This document shows positions 25,042-36,002 of a stretch of DNA of 64,000 nucleotides, piece after piece; position 1 is the stretch's first letter; the number at the start of each line of letters is the position of its first letter. The position numbers and the translations under genes were made by a program. The notes beneath the pieces are model-generated. The model searched no databases. It was not told the DNA's origin and saw only the letters and a program-made list of their open reading frames with translations. Source of the DNA: Selaginella moellendorffii (taxonomy: Eukaryota; Streptophyta; Lycopodiopsida; Selaginellales; Selaginellaceae); NCBI RefSeq assembly GCF_000143415.4, contig NW_003314275.1, forward strand, positions 1,685,999 through 1,749,998, in the 5' to 3' direction.

Positions 25042-27102
25042 TTATTTGGAGCTCAGAAGTTGTGTGGCTTTTTTCTGGATAGTCTCCCAAGCCTTAATAA
25101 CATGCTTGGCCTCAGTTAAAGTACCTCCAACGGCCATTCGCAACAAAAAATCTCCCGAGAGCACCTGTTTTTCAGGTGTTTGGGTCATTACATGGTGGCA
25201 TGATGCATTTAGAAACTTACTGTATGTGTGATGAATGTTGTTTCGTTTGAATTCACTGCGTGAAGTAAATTTTCATTCAGAGCATTTACGGAACTGGCCT
25301 CAATTGCTTTGAGCCTGAAGCAAACAAGTCCAAATCTGCAAGGCACTAAAATCTGCAATACAAACTTCTTTGCTATACTGAATTCAAATTTAAGAAGTTG
25401 AATTTCACGAACCTCGAAACGTTTGTCTTCAGTGACTTTTCTCTCGAAAAGCCTAGCTAGGCAAGTATGATGTATGATATAGTTTTTAAGTTTGGAGGAG
25501 CCATAAAGTCGCATGACAAGCCACAACTTCAGAGCTCTAGAAAGAAACAGACCATGATATGTGGCAACAATTAAAACATAAACAAAGCAACAACCTGAAT
25601 CTTTTTCCGAGTGATACTTGCCAGTCCTTGAAATCCACGACTTCCCCCGCCTCAGATGCCTGTACTAAATAAACAAAATGATAATTAACTAATATTTACT
25701 CCACACCTTGTTACGAAGATATTCTGACTGGACCGAAAGCGTTGAAGTCAAGGTCCTTGCATTCTTTAATATAACACAATATACTTTAGTAAGAAATGGG
25801 AATAACTTAGCAACAATACCTTGACCCATAATACGGAGCAATCTAGATTTGTCAGGAGCCATTTGTGAGTTCCAACATTGAGTGAATCAGCCTTCTCGAT
25901 GCCATCCAAGAAATGCCTATACTCGGGGCATATGCACGCACTGCCTCCGTATGCGGCATCTACGTGAAACCACATTTCATATTCCTGGCAAATGGATCGA
26001 TTATCAAAGCAAGCAACAAGCAAACAACGTTGGAAATGCCAGATTACCTGAGCAATTTCACCGAGCTCTAGCAATGGATCTACAGCGGCGGAAGACGTGG
26101 TACCAAGCTGCAATAAGAGCATTATGTAAAGATGCAAAAGACCCACGTATCACAGTACCGTGGCACCCAGATACAGTGGTATGACATCATCCCCGCCTTC
26201 CTCAATAGCTCCACGCAGGAGAGCAGGCGAGAGTGCGTAGTTTGTTTCCTTGGTTGTGGGCAGCACCACCAGCTTGATGCCTGCAATCTTACAGGCCTTG
26301 TGCAAGCACATGTGAGTCTGATCCGACGTGTACGCTCGGAGTCTGCGCACCACGTCTTCCTCTACAAGCCCATTTGCCGTGTGCTTCGAAATGGCTCGAC
26401 TCCGGGCGGCACACAGTGTGACAAGCATTCCCTCGGTCGCTGAGCCTTGGATGACGCCCCCGCCTTTGCCATTGCCTAGAAAGTAAAACAAGCAATACGT
26501 AAGTCGAGACTTGGCAGTGTGTGATAGACCTGATGATCCCGAGAGGAAGGAGTCTGGCAGCTCGAGAAGCTTTCCCAGCCAGTTTACGACAATAATCTCC
26601 AGCTCCGTGGCCGCGGGTGAGGCGATCCAGCTGAAGTTGACGGTATTGAAGCCGGAGATGAGGATCTCGGCTAGAATGCCGGCGGTGCTACTGTTTGCCG
26701 GATAGTAGCTGAAGAAGCTCGGGCTCTGCCAGTGCGTGAGGCCGGGAATGATGATGTTGCTCACATCTAAACAGCCACATTGCCAGATTTCATGAGAGAT
26801 TCGATGATATAGACGGGAGTACCAACCAGCAAGAATGTCATCGAAGGACTCTGGATCTTGAGGTGCAAATGCGGGGATTAAATCATTCAAGTATCCTGGC
26901 TGTAGACAGAGTACAAGTGAGTAGTGACGAGGGAGGAGGAACCGGAGAGAAACGTGAAACTTACACTAACTTGGCTTCTGACCGGAAACTTCTCAATGTG
27001 GCGATAGTAGTCGGCCACAAAATCCACCATTCGGTGGGCATGCTCCCGAAACTCCTCAGAGTCCATCAACTTGAGGCCGGGTGGTGGTGCCGATTCGCCC
27101 AT
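25042..27102 (-). CDS. Aromatic amino acid (tyrosine-type) decarboxylase, PLP group II
   Basis: Converts an aromatic amino acid to its amine (tyrosine to tyramine, or another aromatic) in the cytosol. Starts [18 protein letters not shown] at 27102. Later exons give [51 protein letters not shown] and the PLP-binding Lys in THKWLLTN. The catalytic loop reads [10 protein letters not shown]; the Tyr is the one found in decarboxylases, where aldehyde synthases have Phe. C-terminal exons give [14 protein letters not shown] and [18 protein letters not shown], ending at TAA 25042-25044. Multi-exon with short introns. It is divergent from the methyltransferase at 27245 (142 bp between ATGs) and converges tail to tail with the prenyltransferase gene. 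Confidence 0.92.
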
Positions 27103-27244
27103 CTCTGAGCTCTCGGGCTATGGTTCCTCAAACAACAATCTTCCTCCCACGTTTTCTATCTGGATCATACGTTTAGTAAGAGAGTTTCTTTAATCTTTGG
27201 CAAGTTTCTTTTACTACCTAGGTATATTTCTAAATTCTATTACA
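27103..27244. promoter_or_regulatory. Bidirectional promoter between decarboxylase and methyltransferase
   Basis: Only 142 bp separate the two ATGs, so both promoters and both 5' UTRs must fit here. AT-rich stretches (tttctttaatctttggc, aggtatatttctaaattc) are candidates for core elements. A shared control region would co-express the decarboxylase and the first methyltransferase; this is inference. Confidence 0.6.
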
Positions 27245-28453
27245 ATGGCTGTGGAGACCCAGGAGCTTGAAGTGTTTTACGATGAAGGATGTGTGGTGTA
27301 TGAAGCAGTGTGGGGTGAGCATATGCATTCAGGTTACTTCGATGCTGACAACACTCGCGACTTTCGAGTGGCACAAATCCGAATGCTCGAGGAGCTCTTG
27401 GCCTGGGCAGGAGTACCGGGTAAGCATTTCGATTGCTCCGAGACACACCCTTTTACAATGTGTGAATCTAGGCGATGACCAAAGCCGGCCAAGGAACATT
27501 CTGGATGTCGGCTGTGGATTTGGAGGGACATCTCGGTATCTATCCAATAAGTACTCCGCGAATGTCACAGGAATAGCATTGAGTGAGTACGAGATTGCCA
27601 GAGCCAGAGCCATTACAAAGGCGGAGGGTGTTTGTGACAAGGTATTGCTCTACCGTCACACGAATCAAAAGCATTTTCTTGGTTCATTCAGGTGGCATTT
27701 CAAGTGGCAGACGCTTTGAGTTTGCCCTTCGAAGACAACCAGTATGATCTGGTTTGGTGCATGGAGTGTGCCGATCATATCGCAGATAAACTCAAGGTAA
27801 AACACTCTCATAGAGTTTGAGCTTCATATGTTACTATTTCTTCGTCTGAGCAGCTAATGCAAGAGATGACGCGCGTGGCCAAGCCTGGAGGCTGGGTTGT
27901 GCTCACAGGATGGTGTCATCGAGAGTTTACCCATGGCGAGACTTCACTCAAGAAGCATGAGCTGGTTATAGATTTAATCAGACTGAAAACGTTGAGTTAA
28001 GTTATATGTTAATATTTGTGATTTGTGTTTGCAGAAGATTCTAGACAAAATCCGCGCAGCATATCTTCTTCCACCTTGGTGCCCGACATCTGAATATAAA
28101 ATTATAGCAATCGACTCAGGTTTGCAGGTCTGTGTTATAATTTTAATATATTATTTAGAGTTTACTATGATTAATGTTGTCAGGAGGTAAATGTGGAAGA
28201 CTGGACACGGCACATGCTTCCATTTTGGGGTCTGCTCACTGCAGAAATCTTTACCTTAAGAGGTGCATTCAAGATTTTGACATCAGGTAATAGAAAACTT
28301 TCGCAAGAGTCTTACTTCTCTAATGAGTAAACAGGATGGGCACATCTTCGTGCAAGTATATCCTTGGCATATCACTTCTCCTACATGGACAAAGGATTCA
28401 AGAGTGGCGTTTTCAAGTATGCTGTGGTCATGGGAAAGAAAGATAAAAATTAG
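27245..28453 (+). CDS. Gamma-tocopherol-methyltransferase-like SAM methyltransferase, copy 1
   Basis: A SAM-dependent methyltransferase of the gamma-TMT family; members include plastid tocopherol C-methyltransferases and alkaloid N-methyltransferases. Exon 1 is 27245-27419, exon 2 is 27472-27641, exon 3 starts at 27692, and further short exons lead to TAG 28451-28453. The protein opens VWGEHMHSGYF, then the SAM motif ILDVGCGFGGTSRYL, LVWCMECADHIADKLK, CHREFTHGETSLKKHE, and ends KGFKSGVFKYAVVMGK. The conserved core begins only about 10 residues from the start, so no transit peptide is present and a cytosolic location is likely. It shares a promoter with the decarboxylase, which favours an amine N-methyltransferase role over tocopherol synthesis (inference). 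Confidence 0.88.
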
Positions 28454-28631
28454 TTCCAGTAGCAGGATACTTGCCTCCTTTATTATCTGTTGTGATTCAT
28501 AAAGGTCAATCACAAATGACAATTGACAAAGCAAATCATCAATAATAATTCATTATTTCTTACACTAAGAAGGGGGGAAGGATCTTGCAGCAGCGGCAGT
28601 TCCCGTAAGCGCCAGTGTCTTTGTTTTTGCA

Positions 28632-29844
28632 ATGGCCGGCGAGATCGAAGAGTTTTATGATGAGGGATGCGTAGTGTACGAGGCCGTGTGGGGCGAGCAT
28701 ATGCACTCGGGCTACTTTGAGGCGGGCAAGCCTGGGGACTTTCGAGTGGCACAAGTCCGAATGATCGAGGAGGTCCTCTCTTGGGCCGGAGTACCAAGTA
28801 AGCTTTTGATCATGGTATCTCTTTCTATTCTATTACAATCTCCTAGATGATGAGCAAAGCCGGCCTCGAGACATACTGGACGTGGGCTGCGGTTTTGGGG
28901 GAACTTCTCGATATCTGTCCAAGAAGTACTCGGCAAATGTGAAAGGAATAGCACTGAGCGATTACGAGATTGCCAGAGCCAAAGCCATCGCGAGGGCGGA
29001 AGGAGTTTCAGACAAGGTAGATTCCACTCCGTTGTTTGGGGCTGTTTCTAACACTTACGAACAGGTGACGTTCCAAGTAGCAAATGCACTGAATCAACCG
29101 TTCGAAGACGGCCAGTTTGATCTCGTCTGGTGCATGGAATGCGCAGTGCACATTGAGGACAAACTCAAGGTAGAAGAATTCATAATCGTTTCATCTGGGT
29201 TTGTTTAAATTCCCGCACGCGATTGCAGCTTGTGCAAGAGATGGCACGCGTGACCAAGCCCGGAGGTCGGGTAGTGCTTGTGAGCTGGTGCCACAGAGAA
29301 TTGAAGCCTGGAGAAACTTCACTCAAGAAGCATGAGCAAGTAAGCGAAGTTCCTAGATATTTCTTGATCTCTTAAAAAGATTGTCATAACATATGGCTGC
29401 AGGCGCTCTTGGATAAGATCTGCGCTGCTTACTTCTTTCCACCCTGGTGCGCCACTTCTGAGTACGAAACATTAGCACGCAATGCGGGTTTGCAAGTAAG
29501 ACTTCCGGTTCTTCAAAGTTTCTCGACTCTATGGCTGATCTTATGTATTATCTTATCTGTAGGAAGTAAAGGTGGAAGATTGGACTCGACACATGCTTCC
29601 ATACTGGGGATTACTCACGGGCCAACTCTTTACATTGGGAGGTGCATTCAAGCTCTTGACATCAGGTAAGTAAAGATCTTGTTACGTGTCACAGCTTCGG
29701 TTTCTTGTTTTTATCTCTTGCTTTCCAGGGTGGGCACATATGCGGACAAGTCTGTCATTGGCTTATCACTTCTTCTACATGGACAAAGGATTCAAGAATG
29801 GCACCTTCAAGTATGCAGTGGTGGTGGGAAAGAAAGAGCTGTGA
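28632..29844 (+). CDS. Gamma-tocopherol-methyltransferase-like SAM methyltransferase, copy 2
   Basis: Tandem paralogue of 27245-28453 with the same exon plan, 178 bp downstream. ATG 28632, TGA 29842-29844. Motifs: VWGEHMHSGYFEAGKPGDF, ILDVGCGFGGTSRYLSK, LVWCMECAVHIEDKLK, SWCHRELKPGETSLKKHE, HMLPYWGLLTGQLFTLGG, ending KYAVVVGKKEL. There is no transit peptide. It differs from copy 1 in the pocket-side segments (AVHIED versus ADHIAD; SWCHREL versus GWCHREF), so the two may do successive methylations or accept different amines (inference). All splice sites inspected are GT..AG. Confidence 0.88.
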
Positions 29845-31988
29845 TCATAAGGGAGCATTGGATTCCATAAGCATTCATCTGCTCCATTGCTCCTGTTTTT
29901 TCTTTCTAAATAAAAATTTCCTGATGAAGTCCAAATTTATCAAGGTATGCAGACCTCATTGTGTTTTCAATCCACTTGTGCATGGGGTATGGAGCATGAG
30001 ATCAGTTAACCAATTAGTTACTTCAAGTTCATCGCCCACCTTCTCCATCACCATATCACTCTTGTGGTTTTTTAAAAGATTGTATTCTTAATAATACAGG
30101 TGATATTTGTACTTTGTAGCATTATATACAATTGTTGAAACTCATTTCTAAATCTTTTGGTCTCATGCTTCTTGGTATCCCAAACCATGTAAACAATATA
30201 TGAATGAATGAATATACTGGGTCTTGCAGTTCCCAGCTGGAGCTGGGTGGGTATTCATGATTATAGTGTATGAAAGGGAATGGGGCACCATATCTAATTT
30301 GCATTGAGAGTGACAGATGCAGTGTAGATCAGATTTTTCCTTTGAAAATGACCCATGATATGCTAGATATCTTTATTTTTATTGAAGTTGGTCAAGAAGA
30401 GAGTCTTATATTTATTGATTCATATTCAAGTTGGTTCATGAGATGCTCGTGGGATAGACGATAAATAAATAGATAAATCATGTGTATATAATTTTCATTA
30501 GCTGGCAAGAGCATGGGACTTTTAATGGTGGCAAGAAAGGAGAAAATAAAGAAATGTCATTCTTTAGTGAGGGTGGCATTGTCAGTAGTCATTGGGAAAG
30601 GAGGGGAAGAGCAGGCCTGTCACTCTACCTCTTATTTCTTTTTTGCCACGTTAAAGCTTGTGTGGCAAAGAAAACAAGAAAAGTGGCAAAATGGGGAATG
30701 ACAGTGTGGCTAAGGGTTAAACTTATACGTGGGAGCTCACCCCAAAGTATTGGCAAGCAAACATTTCTAAGTGTAGGGAATTTTGTCTTGCATGACCTTG
30801 AATTTCGTATATTTATTTAAATCTAAAATAAAATCATTCATAAACATTAATTTCATTATGATCATAAATTTTGTCTCACATGTTACAATTAAAACATAGT
30901 GATATTTTGTTTTGTTTCTTGTCCAAAAATTTGTTTTGCCTCACTTTTTATCAATTTCAATTTTAGTACCGAAATTCCAAGTAGCTACAGATGATTTCAA
31001 GGGTCTAATCAACATTTTCAACTATGATCATAGATATTTTTCTCTAAAATTCTCACATCCAAAGCTACAACTTTTAACTTTTTAAAATTATCATGTAAAG
31101 GTTCCACCAAAAATCTCTAGAACATCATAAGAGGGAAATCAAACACTCAAGTTCTCTAAAGCTGGCCAGGGACAAGGGACAAGCCACAAGCCAAGCCAAA
31201 AAATAAGCCTCTTATACACTTAAAAAATTTTGTTTTTTGTAAAGTGGCCAGTATTTTGGGTTGCAACTAACATATATGAACTCTTGGTTACACTATCTTT
31301 TTTCGCCCTGCCACATTTTCTTGTCTCTTTTGCCATATAAACTTTGATGTGGCAAAAGAGAACAAGATTTAATAAAAAGCCATCAATCCTAACTCTCATG
31401 AAGTCCAAGAAGTTGTATGTGTTGAAGTTCAGTATGGGGGTGTTAGGCAATTGTAGATGATGTGGCTTTACATCTACTTTGCATCTCGTGGGGCGACCAA
31501 TGTATGTCATTGTCCAAGCTTGACGATCAACAAGTGACAAACCACATTGCACTATTTAAAATGTTAACTTTTATATAAGTTTTACATAGTGAAACAAGAA
31601 CAAGAGAAACAACAGCAGCATTAGTTCATATTTGACCAAAAGGATTAAAATACATTGGAAACAGATATGCAACGTACAATATCTTTTGAGAATCTCAACC
31701 CATGAGATGCTCGTGGGACATGAAATTATTATTGTAAATCACTTGCAGCCATGTCAATACTAAAAACTACCTTAAAAAAGGTTTTGAGCTGTAACCTGGA
31801 AATAGCTAATTTACAGCTTGTGAGCAGCTTAAGAGAGCTGTAGTCACTCTTGCAGTTTACGCACGCTTGGTTGAATTTCTTCATTTGGACATTCATAACA
31901 TTGAGCAAATCAACTGCAAGGTATGGACAACTTCTAGCAGTACGTTTATGTGTTCCCCAGTAAACAAGAACGTTCCAGCAGTGTTTTA
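29845..31988. other. AT-rich intergenic region with a large inverted repeat
   Basis: No gene found. 30631-31370 holds a pair of inverted arms (separate entry). 31690-31960 is the 3' flank of the P450 and matches 16870-17000. The rest has no recognisable feature. Confidence 0.6.
30631..31370. repeat. Imperfect inverted repeat, arms about 130 bp, spacer about 480 bp
   Basis: Left arm 30631-30757 and right arm 31241-31370 are reverse complements over several blocks: the left has ttttgccacgttaaagcttg, caagaaaagtggcaaaatgg and ccccaaagtattggcaag, and the right has their complements in order. This could be the termini of a foldback/MITE element or a hairpin RNA source. No terminal target-site duplication was identified by eye. 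Confidence 0.65.
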
Positions 31989-33724
31989 TTATTCGCTGAG
32001 CTTGTGGACAACCAGCTGGATGCCTCGAGGTGCGTCGATGATAACGTGCATCCTGGGGCTGTGCTTGTAACTCGAAGCAGGACTAAATGCAAAGTTGGAG
32101 AGCAGCGTGGCAATGGCAACTTTGGCCTCTAACAACGCCAACGTCTGCCCTATGCAAACACGAGGACCCATGACAAAAGGCATGTACGCACTCGGGTGCT
32201 TGGATGCCTTTGCAGCTCCTTGCGAAAAGCGCTCCGGGTTGAACTCATTTGCATCGGCTCCCCACAGCTCTGGATCGTGGTGGATCCAGAGAAGTGGAAT
32301 GGTGACTTGCGTGCCCTCGGGAACTTTGATCCCTCCCAAAACCGTGTCTTTGGAGGCTACTCTCTGGACTTCAGACACTGCTGGATAGAGCCTCAGTGTC
32401 TCGTAAAGAATCATCCCCACCTATAAGTTGAACTTTAAAGAGCATTCGAAAAGGCTGTGAGAAACATACCAGCTTGAGCTTGTCAAGAGCGCCAACCTGG
32501 GAGTTCTCCTTGAAGTGTTCTTGGACCTCGGCTCGGGCTCGGTTTTGCCAGTCGGGGTTGAGGGCGAGCAGAAAAAGTGTCCACCCGAGTAAGCTACCGG
32601 TTGTTTCGTGCCCGGCAAGAAAGAACGTCTTGCATTCGTCCACCACCACCTTGTCACTGAACCCTGTTGATTTGTCGCTCTCCTCCAGGATCAAACCCAG
32701 CAGATCATCTCCATAGTTGCCGGAGCTTCTTCTCCGTTCGTGGATCAAGCTCATCACGGTCATGTCAATCTCTCTCTTCACCTTCCAAATCTTACGATTG
32801 AGAGAGCACGGGTAGTAACTGCCATTTTAGGATTGTTTGTCAGCAGACTTTCGATTGGTGGAAAATGCATACCTGAAGAGTGGAAGCCAAAAGTAGCTCT
32901 GGGCCTCGAGTGCTAAATCACCCAGCACTGTGAGCCCATGAAAGACTTGCTCACCTTTTTCATAGTTGGCACCAAAGGCAACGTGAGAAATGAGGTCTGC
33001 GGCGAGCTTCTTCAAGTCGTGTGACACTTCTAGCTCGGCTTGTCCGTGAGGAACACAAGTCTTCCATTTGGCGACCAGTTTCTCAGAACACTCTCGAATC
33101 CTTGCATACATTGCCTAGAAATGGAATCCGTGATCTCTATCTAGACTCCAGAAAAAACAAGTAAAATCTATGCCTACCTTCAACTTGAGCGTATGAAATG
33201 CTGGAGAAAGCACATTTCTCCGCTGAGACCATTCCTGGCCGCCTTCCAGCCCGAGAACTCCATGGCCTACAACGTCAACCACGACCTGAACTTGCAGGCT
33301 CGACTTGGGGAAGTTTTCAAACTGCCTGGACAGGATCTCGCGAGCACAGTCGGGATCGAAGAATGTGACATCGGGAACATCCAGGGACCTTGTCAAGTAT
33401 GGCTTTCCTGCGGCACATTTTTTCTGTAGAGAGGGAAGCCTGTATAGAAAGCACGGCCTTACCATACTTTGACGACCACAAGACAACTTCGGGCGTGACA
33501 TGAGCGACAATGTCGTGACAGGTTTCCATCACTTTGCCCTGGTTCTCAATCCTCATCTGGTATTGCTGGCCACTGTTGCCAGCCAAGAACTCGGGCGGCG
33601 GTCCCTTGAGCCCCTGCTGCTTTAGTATCCCCTCTATTCTCCTCGAGCGCCTCCATGGTCGCGCAAACCTCCAGAGTAGCGCCGCGCAAATGCCCACCAC
33701 ACTAAGCACAAGCAACGCAGCCAT
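31989..33724 (-). CDS. Cytochrome P450, CYP72 clan
   Basis: An ER-anchored haem-thiolate monooxygenase. Five exons, starting at 33724 with a hydrophobic anchor (LLVLSVVGICAALLWRFARP) and a CYP72-clan linker GLKGPPPEFLAGN. The first intron is 33462-33408 (55 nt) and joins SSKYG to KPYLTRSL. The I-helix reads FLAGHETTGSLLG, the K-helix ILYETLRLYP (ExxR), and the haem loop FVMGPRVCIGQTLA with its Cys ligand. It ends KLSE, TAA at 31989-31991. CYP72-clan enzymes hydroxylate hormones or terpenoids or act in specialised metabolism; the substrate cannot be read from sequence. The start codon lies about 15 nt from a long (GA)n tract. Confidence 0.9.
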
Positions 33725-33736
33725 AGAGCGCAGAGG

Positions 33737-33738
<2 letters not shown>

Positions 33739-33777
<39 letters not shown>
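33739..33777. repeat. (TC)n microsatellite, about 19 units, in the P450 5' UTR
   Basis: An uninterrupted tc run; on the coding strand of the P450 it is (GA)n, ending about 15 nt upstream of the ATG. GA tracts of this kind bind GAGA-type (BPC) factors in plants and are length-unstable. Confidence 0.9.
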
Positions 33778-33779
<2 letters not shown>

Positions 33780-34594
33780 TTATCGGCTTGCTCGAACGAA
33801 TGCTAGGTTAGCAGCGAATCTTGCTCGTAATCCAGCCCCGCATTTGGTGTGCTGCTCACTAGTAGAGCTAGGTTCGCTTGGTTTCTCTTTCTCTCTCTCT
33901 TCTTGATCTTTCTTTTTTTTTCTTTTTTGTTCCCAGACAAGGAGCATTGAGTGTAAGTTCTTTTAACCCTTTTCAAAAATGATGTACGAAGAACAAAAAA
34001 AGCTTGTCCATGGACTAAAGTTTCTGGCGCGGCTACGAGGACGAACTCGCTCGCGAGGAAGAGAATGCGGGGTGTGATATGTGCGTTCTAGTTTTTAACT
34101 GCTGCTCCTTGAATGAAGATGCAGGAAGAGTCTACCGTTTGCAAGGCCAGGCGATTGATGGAGGAGCACAGAAACCAAGAGACAGAGGGACGTGGCCACG
34201 AAGCCAACAAGAGGTTCGACAATGTGATCAGTTTCTTTCTAGCCCGGGGGTGTGTCCGAGCTCGGCCCCGAAGGTTCAATTCTAGAAGAAATATTTCTAA
34301 AGTCCGGCGTCTGAAGCATTCCCATGGGATGACTGTTGTCTCCTGCACCACAATGCATAAATAAGGGCATACCTTTGTGGCTCTTAAGCTCTGCGATCGG
34401 GATTTTCCTTTTCCCACGACGCTCTTCTTTGACCTTTACTCGCGTGGCCTCTCTTCAAAGCATGGCAAACCTGTAAAGCAACACGTCCTGAATTATTGTT
34501 TAATCTACATTAGGTACTCGAGCAAGAAAATTCAACCAGGGTGAACAGTCTCGCCGCTCTAGATCAACACCTAGATCTAGGTGGCTTGGATACA
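33778..34594. other. Divergent spacer between P450 and lipase 2
   Basis: Holds the upstream regions of both genes. 34340-34560 is similar to 17370-17550 upstream of lipase 1 (ctttactcgcgtgg, aagcatggca). No gene. Confidence 0.6.
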
Positions 34595-35803
34595 ATGGCC
34601 AATCGACTCGCATCATCTCTGGCAAGCAAATGGAAGCTAGTCCAAGGCCAGACGTTCTGGAAAGGCATGCTTGGGAATCCCATGGACGAAACACTCTGCC
34701 AGGAGCTGATCCGCTACGGCCAGCACATCCAATGCGTGGTGGATGGATTCAACGAAGTCAAGGCATCTCGCTGGTATGGCCTGTGCACTCACGGCAAGTC
34801 ACAGCTATTCCACAAGCTCCAGATGGGCAACACCGGCTACACGATCCACAAGTACATCTATGGCAGCACCAGAGATCGCCCCCATCTCATCACAGGTACT
34901 GGTACCACCAGGGAGCCCCACACTGGATGGTCTGGCTACCTTGCCATGTCCAACGACCAAGAAAGCTTGAGGCTGGGACGAAGAGACATCCTCCTTGCGT
35001 TTCGAGGCATGGAGCTCTCTCGGGAGTGGTCGGAGATCGACTCACTCTTGCCCCTTCCTCGGCTGTATCCAGCGAAACCGGCAGTGGCGGCCGGCAGCTC
35101 GTCGCCCGTGTTGGTATCCGACCATGTAGCCTCACTCTACACTCACTGCTATCCAGACGAGGAGTTTGGAAGGACTTGTGTCCGGGATCAGATTGTTTCC
35201 ACGCTCAGGGGCCTCATTGACGCAAACAGGGACGGAGAGATGAGCATCACTGTGGCCGGGCATAGCTTGGGAGCTGCACTCGCAACCCTGTGTGCCTATG
35301 ACATTGTAAACGAGAGCGTCAACGCAGCTCCGAATGGTAAGATGATCCCAGTGACCGTATTTGCCATTGGTGGTCCCCAAGTTGGCAACTATGCGCTCAA
35401 GGTGGCGGCGGAAGGGTTGCAAAGCCTGCGAGTCCTCACCGTGGTAAATCCCTTGGATCTGGTTACCAAGCTCCCGGGAAATGCTCTGGGTTTCGTATCT
35501 CACATTGGGGTGCTGCTGGAAGTTGTCCACACCGGCTTGGCATATCTTAAGCACAAACCCGAGGATATTGCAGTGCATGACTTGCAGCTCTACTTGCATC
35601 TGATTGGCAACAAAGTGGAGCCTTTCAAGTATCACCAGCTTGAGCTTCTGAACAAGTCTGCGGATCTGCTGGTGGACCCGATCGTTCCGCCCAAGTGGTG
35701 GTATGTCCGAGGTGTGGATGTGAATGTCAGTGTGGACGAGGAAACGGGGAAGGTGTGTTTCAAGCTGACAAATGTCTCTCCAAGTGATCCAGAGTACAGT
35801 TGA
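34595..35803 (+). CDS. Phospholipase A1-II-like class 3 lipase, copy 2
   Basis: Single exon, 402 residues from ATG 34595; the frame is open further upstream but has no earlier ATG. Motifs as in copy 1: LGRRDILLAFRGMELS, nucleophile elbow VAGHSLGAALA, VVNPLDLVTKLP for the Asp and HDLQLYLHLIG for the His. A short insertion (PHLITGTGTT) follows YIYGSTRDR relative to copy 1. No transit or signal peptide. It is the likely parent of both 17551-18741 (segmental copy) and the broken tandem copy at 36003-37105. It sits divergent to the P450; any link of the lipase to alkaloid or acyl-conjugate metabolism is speculation. Confidence 0.88.
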   Translation: MANRLASSLASKWKLVQGQTFWKGMLGNPMDETLCQELIRYGQHIQCVVDGFNEVKASRWYGLCTHGKSQLFHKLQMGNTGYTIHKYIYGSTRDRPHLITGTGTTREPHTGWSGYLAMSNDQESLRLGRRDILLAFRGMELSREWSEIDSLLPLPRLYPAKPAVAAGSSSPVLVSDHVASLYTHCYPDEEFGRTCVRDQIVSTLRGLIDANRDGEMSITVAGHSLGAALATLCAYDIVNESVNAAPNGKMIPVTVFAIGGPQVGNYALKVAAEGLQSLRVLTVVNPLDLVTKLPGNALGFVSHIGVLLEVVHTGLAYLKHKPEDIAVHDLQLYLHLIGNKVEPFKYHQLELLNKSADLLVDPIVPPKWWYVRGVDVNVSVDEETGKVCFKLTNVSPSDPEYS

Positions 35804-36002
35804 GTTCATGGATTGAAGTTTTAAGATCACGTTGCTTTGTATTCTTATTCCACTACTGCTATATTCCAGTTTCAGCATGTCTGGAAGCTCTGCCTTTGAA
35901 CTTTGCTCGTGTGGATCACCAGGCCTTTCATCTTTGTTTCCAAGGCATGGGAAACCTGAAAAGCAACTCACTGACCATTCTCTCTGTTTTTTACTACCGG
36001 CG

